NCBI GenBank assembly: GCA_037389465.1
Contig: JAZARR010000059.1
Coordinates: forward strand, 1,945,001 to 2,009,000
Source: Baylisascaris procyonis
Taxonomy: Eukaryota > Nematoda > Chromadorea > Rhabditida > Ascarididae
DNA length: 64,000 nucleotides
Direction: 5' to 3'
The notes under the pieces are model-generated. The model was not told the origin of the DNA, did not search any database, and saw only the letters and a program-made list of their open reading frames with translations. Positions 62,606 through 64,000 of this stretch are shown here, piece after piece. Positions within the stretch are counted from its first letter, which is position 1. Every line of letters starts with the position of its first letter. The position numbers and the translations under genes were made by a program.

Positions 62606-63129
62606 TCATCCACAATGAAAAGTGTGTTACGAACAGCGTCCCAGATGTCTGCCTTCTGTGAAGTTTCGCGCAAACTTTTCACCAAGTTCACTGCTGTTGG
62701 CTCGCTATACCTCAGTAATGTTCAAAACGTCCCATATTTTATTTCTGCAAAAGCTTTTGCATATATGAAATTGCTTCCCAAAAAGTTTATCCAAATGCTG
62801 CCGAACAGTTATTTTTCTATTCACTTTATCATACTCCGTAAATTATGGAAGATTATCCAATGCTTCATTCATCAGCAATAATTTAATGAGAATAACACAC
62901 CGAAGTTTTCTTATAGACTATTGGCAAATACTGCAAATGGTCTCTATGGCACCATTTGCTTCTGTGGTGGTCTCTTGGTTCGCTTGTCGTTTGGGTCGTA
63001 TTGTTCGGTTTTCGATTTCACGACAGCTACACGAGGAGGGATGAACTTTTCGAAAATATTGAGGCAAGATATCACTTTCAACAAGAATCGTCACCCTCAC
63101 ATATGTCACTTAGGGGAGCTCGAATCTAG
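52621..63129 (+). CDS. Large zona pellucida (cuticlin-like) membrane protein
   Basis: Twelve exons join in frame to 1010 residues: 52621-52708, 53643-53836, 54297-54344, 54995-55071, 55670-55794, 56248-56332, 56919-57087, 57661-57760, 57939-58109, 59883-61526, 62311-62429 and 62917-63129. Residues 1-29 are signal-like. Residues 30 to about 130 are a ZP-N module (VGDPKLTC, NFPFQGHIEVIGKKHDSRC, ATIIVIFHPVVVT). Residues 131-270 are ZP-C (CTYEIR, EIGDILEHEWKC, NSGCIIDSEIMENVDYA, SQMFKFLERKRFRISCRIEAC, PYCLAKTPPRC). A TRR site near 318 could be a cleavage point. Exon 10 encodes 548 Ser/Thr/Glu-rich residues. Exon 12 gives a membrane helix (LLLWWSLGSLVVWVVLFGF) and a tail of about 38 residues. Nematode ZP proteins polymerise in cuticle or apical matrix. 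The ZP part is secure; the link from exon 9 to exon 10 rests on phase and splice sites, so two genes remain possible. The start could be 52627. Confidence 0.75.
59883..61526 (+). CDS. 1.64-kb Ser/Thr/Glu-rich exon of the ZP gene
   Basis: This is the longest open segment of the window. It begins after CACCCACCAG and ends at ACAG|GTTAAT. It encodes 548 residues with no recognised domain, many N-glycosylation sequons (NHST, NNAT, NVT, NAS, NTS) and few hydrophobic runs, as expected for an extended extracellular linker. It enters in phase 1 from exon 9 and leaves in phase 1 into exon 11. If the junction to exon 9 were wrong, it would be the first long exon of a separate secreted or nuclear protein, perhaps using the ATG at 59894. 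Confidence 0.8.
62553..62601. repeat. TA dinucleotide microsatellite
   Basis: About 24 TA repeats inside the last intron of the ZP gene. Confidence 0.95.
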
Positions 63130-63442
63130 CAAAGCACATACATGCAGTTGAAAGTGATAACGTCAAAGTGTTTTGTCAGCGATATTCTTCTATCATATTA
63201 AACGAAAACCTGAATTAGAACAAGTTTTATGCATATTGCATAGTGGTTGAATTCTCATTTGCATCGGTCCACCATAAAAACTAGTGCTGATTCACCTCCC
63301 CATGTTACTGTGGCAGAAATTATGAATGAATTAATTGGCGTTTATTTCTTGGATCATCCTCACATAGTTAGCTAGTTTTTTCTCTTTATATTCAAAATTT
63401 CTGCCGCTTTATGGTCTTATTGTTTTGGACAGCATTTTGCAG

Positions 63443-63653
63443 AACGGTGATCGTGCTCAATGCCCAGTGGCAATACGGCGACCACCGCATGTGAGGATTG
63501 CAACCAACTCTATTCGGTAATTTATCGTCCAAAAGATTTCTTCCTTTTGCGGACACTAATTGTAATCGAAATAAATAATTTGTTATGACTCCAAAGATTG
63601 GCACTTCAAGCAGTAAAAAATGGGGTCGACGCGATCAACGCAAGGAAATTTGA
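63443..63653 (+). CDS. Possible exons of the next gene or an alternative 3' end
   Basis: 63443-63516 is bounded by a strong acceptor (CATTTTGCAG) and a good donor (CG|GTAATT). It reads NGDRAQCPVAIRRPPHVRIA on the plus strand. A following piece at 63614-63653 is in phase and ends KEI plus TGA. The minus strand is also open here. The pieces could belong to an alternative last part of the ZP gene or to an unrelated gene. Confidence 0.25.
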
Positions 63654-64000
63654 TCATAGGTTTGGGGCAATTAGCACTGGTAAAAACGGATATCTTGCGC
63701 TGCTTTACTTTTGGAACGGTGATCTAATCGATCAATTCGAAGTCGAGAAACATATAGCTTCGGAAGTTTGAGCTAAGAATCAAAAATTAATGCAAAAGGT
63801 AAAGTTTTTAATCTTAGAAACATAGACAGACTCCTGCAGAAATTCGCTTGCATGCTTAATTAGCATTTATTCGGTCATCAAATTGGTTGCGTTATTCGGT
63901 GAATAATAAGCAGTTTTCCGGTTCATTTCTTATAAAGTATGTAAATTACCGTCTGAGATAGTCTGACCTGTTGGTCACGAACACCAAGGTCATGAGATTC
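63654..64000. other. No gene seen
   Basis: AT-rich DNA to the end of the window without a recognisable feature. Confidence 0.5.

Noticed and set aside
1..64000. tRNA, rRNA, spliced-leader RNA genes and CRISPR arrays
   Set aside because: I looked for the B-box (GGTTCGANNCC) on both strands, the conserved SL1 leader start, and regular direct repeats, and saw none; covariance-model searches would be decisive.

Overview
The window reads as nuclear DNA of a nematode. The evidence is two genes rebuilt exon by exon: a complete flp-11-type neuropeptide precursor (AMRNALVRFG, SGMRNALVRFG and NGAPQPFVRFG peptides) and a complete 213-residue KDE/HDEL receptor (erd-2 type). The DNA is AT-rich, introns of 0.1-1.9 kb have GT..AG ends, and several genes have a splice acceptor directly before the ATG, as in trans-spliced messages. 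Low gene density and long introns suggest a parasitic nematode (ascaridoid- or strongylid-like), but the species cannot be fixed from the sequence. The real genes are made of short exons. Apart from one 1.6-kb exon, almost none of the long open frames is genuine.

Layout, left to right: (1) 0-4.1 kb, mostly empty, with a possible two-exon secreted-peptide gene on the minus strand (4094-3400). (2) 6.4-8.75 kb, a three-exon gene on the plus strand for a 79-residue secreted, very basic peptide of unknown family. (3) 8.75-17.2 kb, no convincing gene. (4) 17.25-19.48 kb, flp-11. (5) 19.7-25.5 kb, isolated exon-like pieces on both strands. (6) 25.54-30.37 kb, erd-2, six exons. (7) 30.4-37 kb, mostly non-coding, with a GC-richer island. 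(8) 37.0-40.5 kb, two divergent multi-exon genes of unknown family: a 241-residue protein on the minus strand, and a plus-strand gene whose 5' end is not resolved. (9) 41-48.7 kb, repeat-rich: a long TA microsatellite and two LTR-retrotransposon remnants with different candidate primer-binding sites. (10) 52.6-63.1 kb, a 12-exon gene for a zona pellucida (cuticlin-like) membrane protein of about 1010 residues, with a ZP module, a huge Ser/Thr/Glu-rich linker in one exon, a transmembrane helix and a short tail. (11) 63.1-64 kb, possibly the next gene.

The genes do not form an operon or pathway. Three or four of them encode secretory-pathway clients (neuropeptide, small secreted peptide, ZP protein) and one encodes the ER-retrieval receptor. 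All exon models were built by eye from splice signals, reading-frame continuity and family recognition; transcripts would confirm or correct them.
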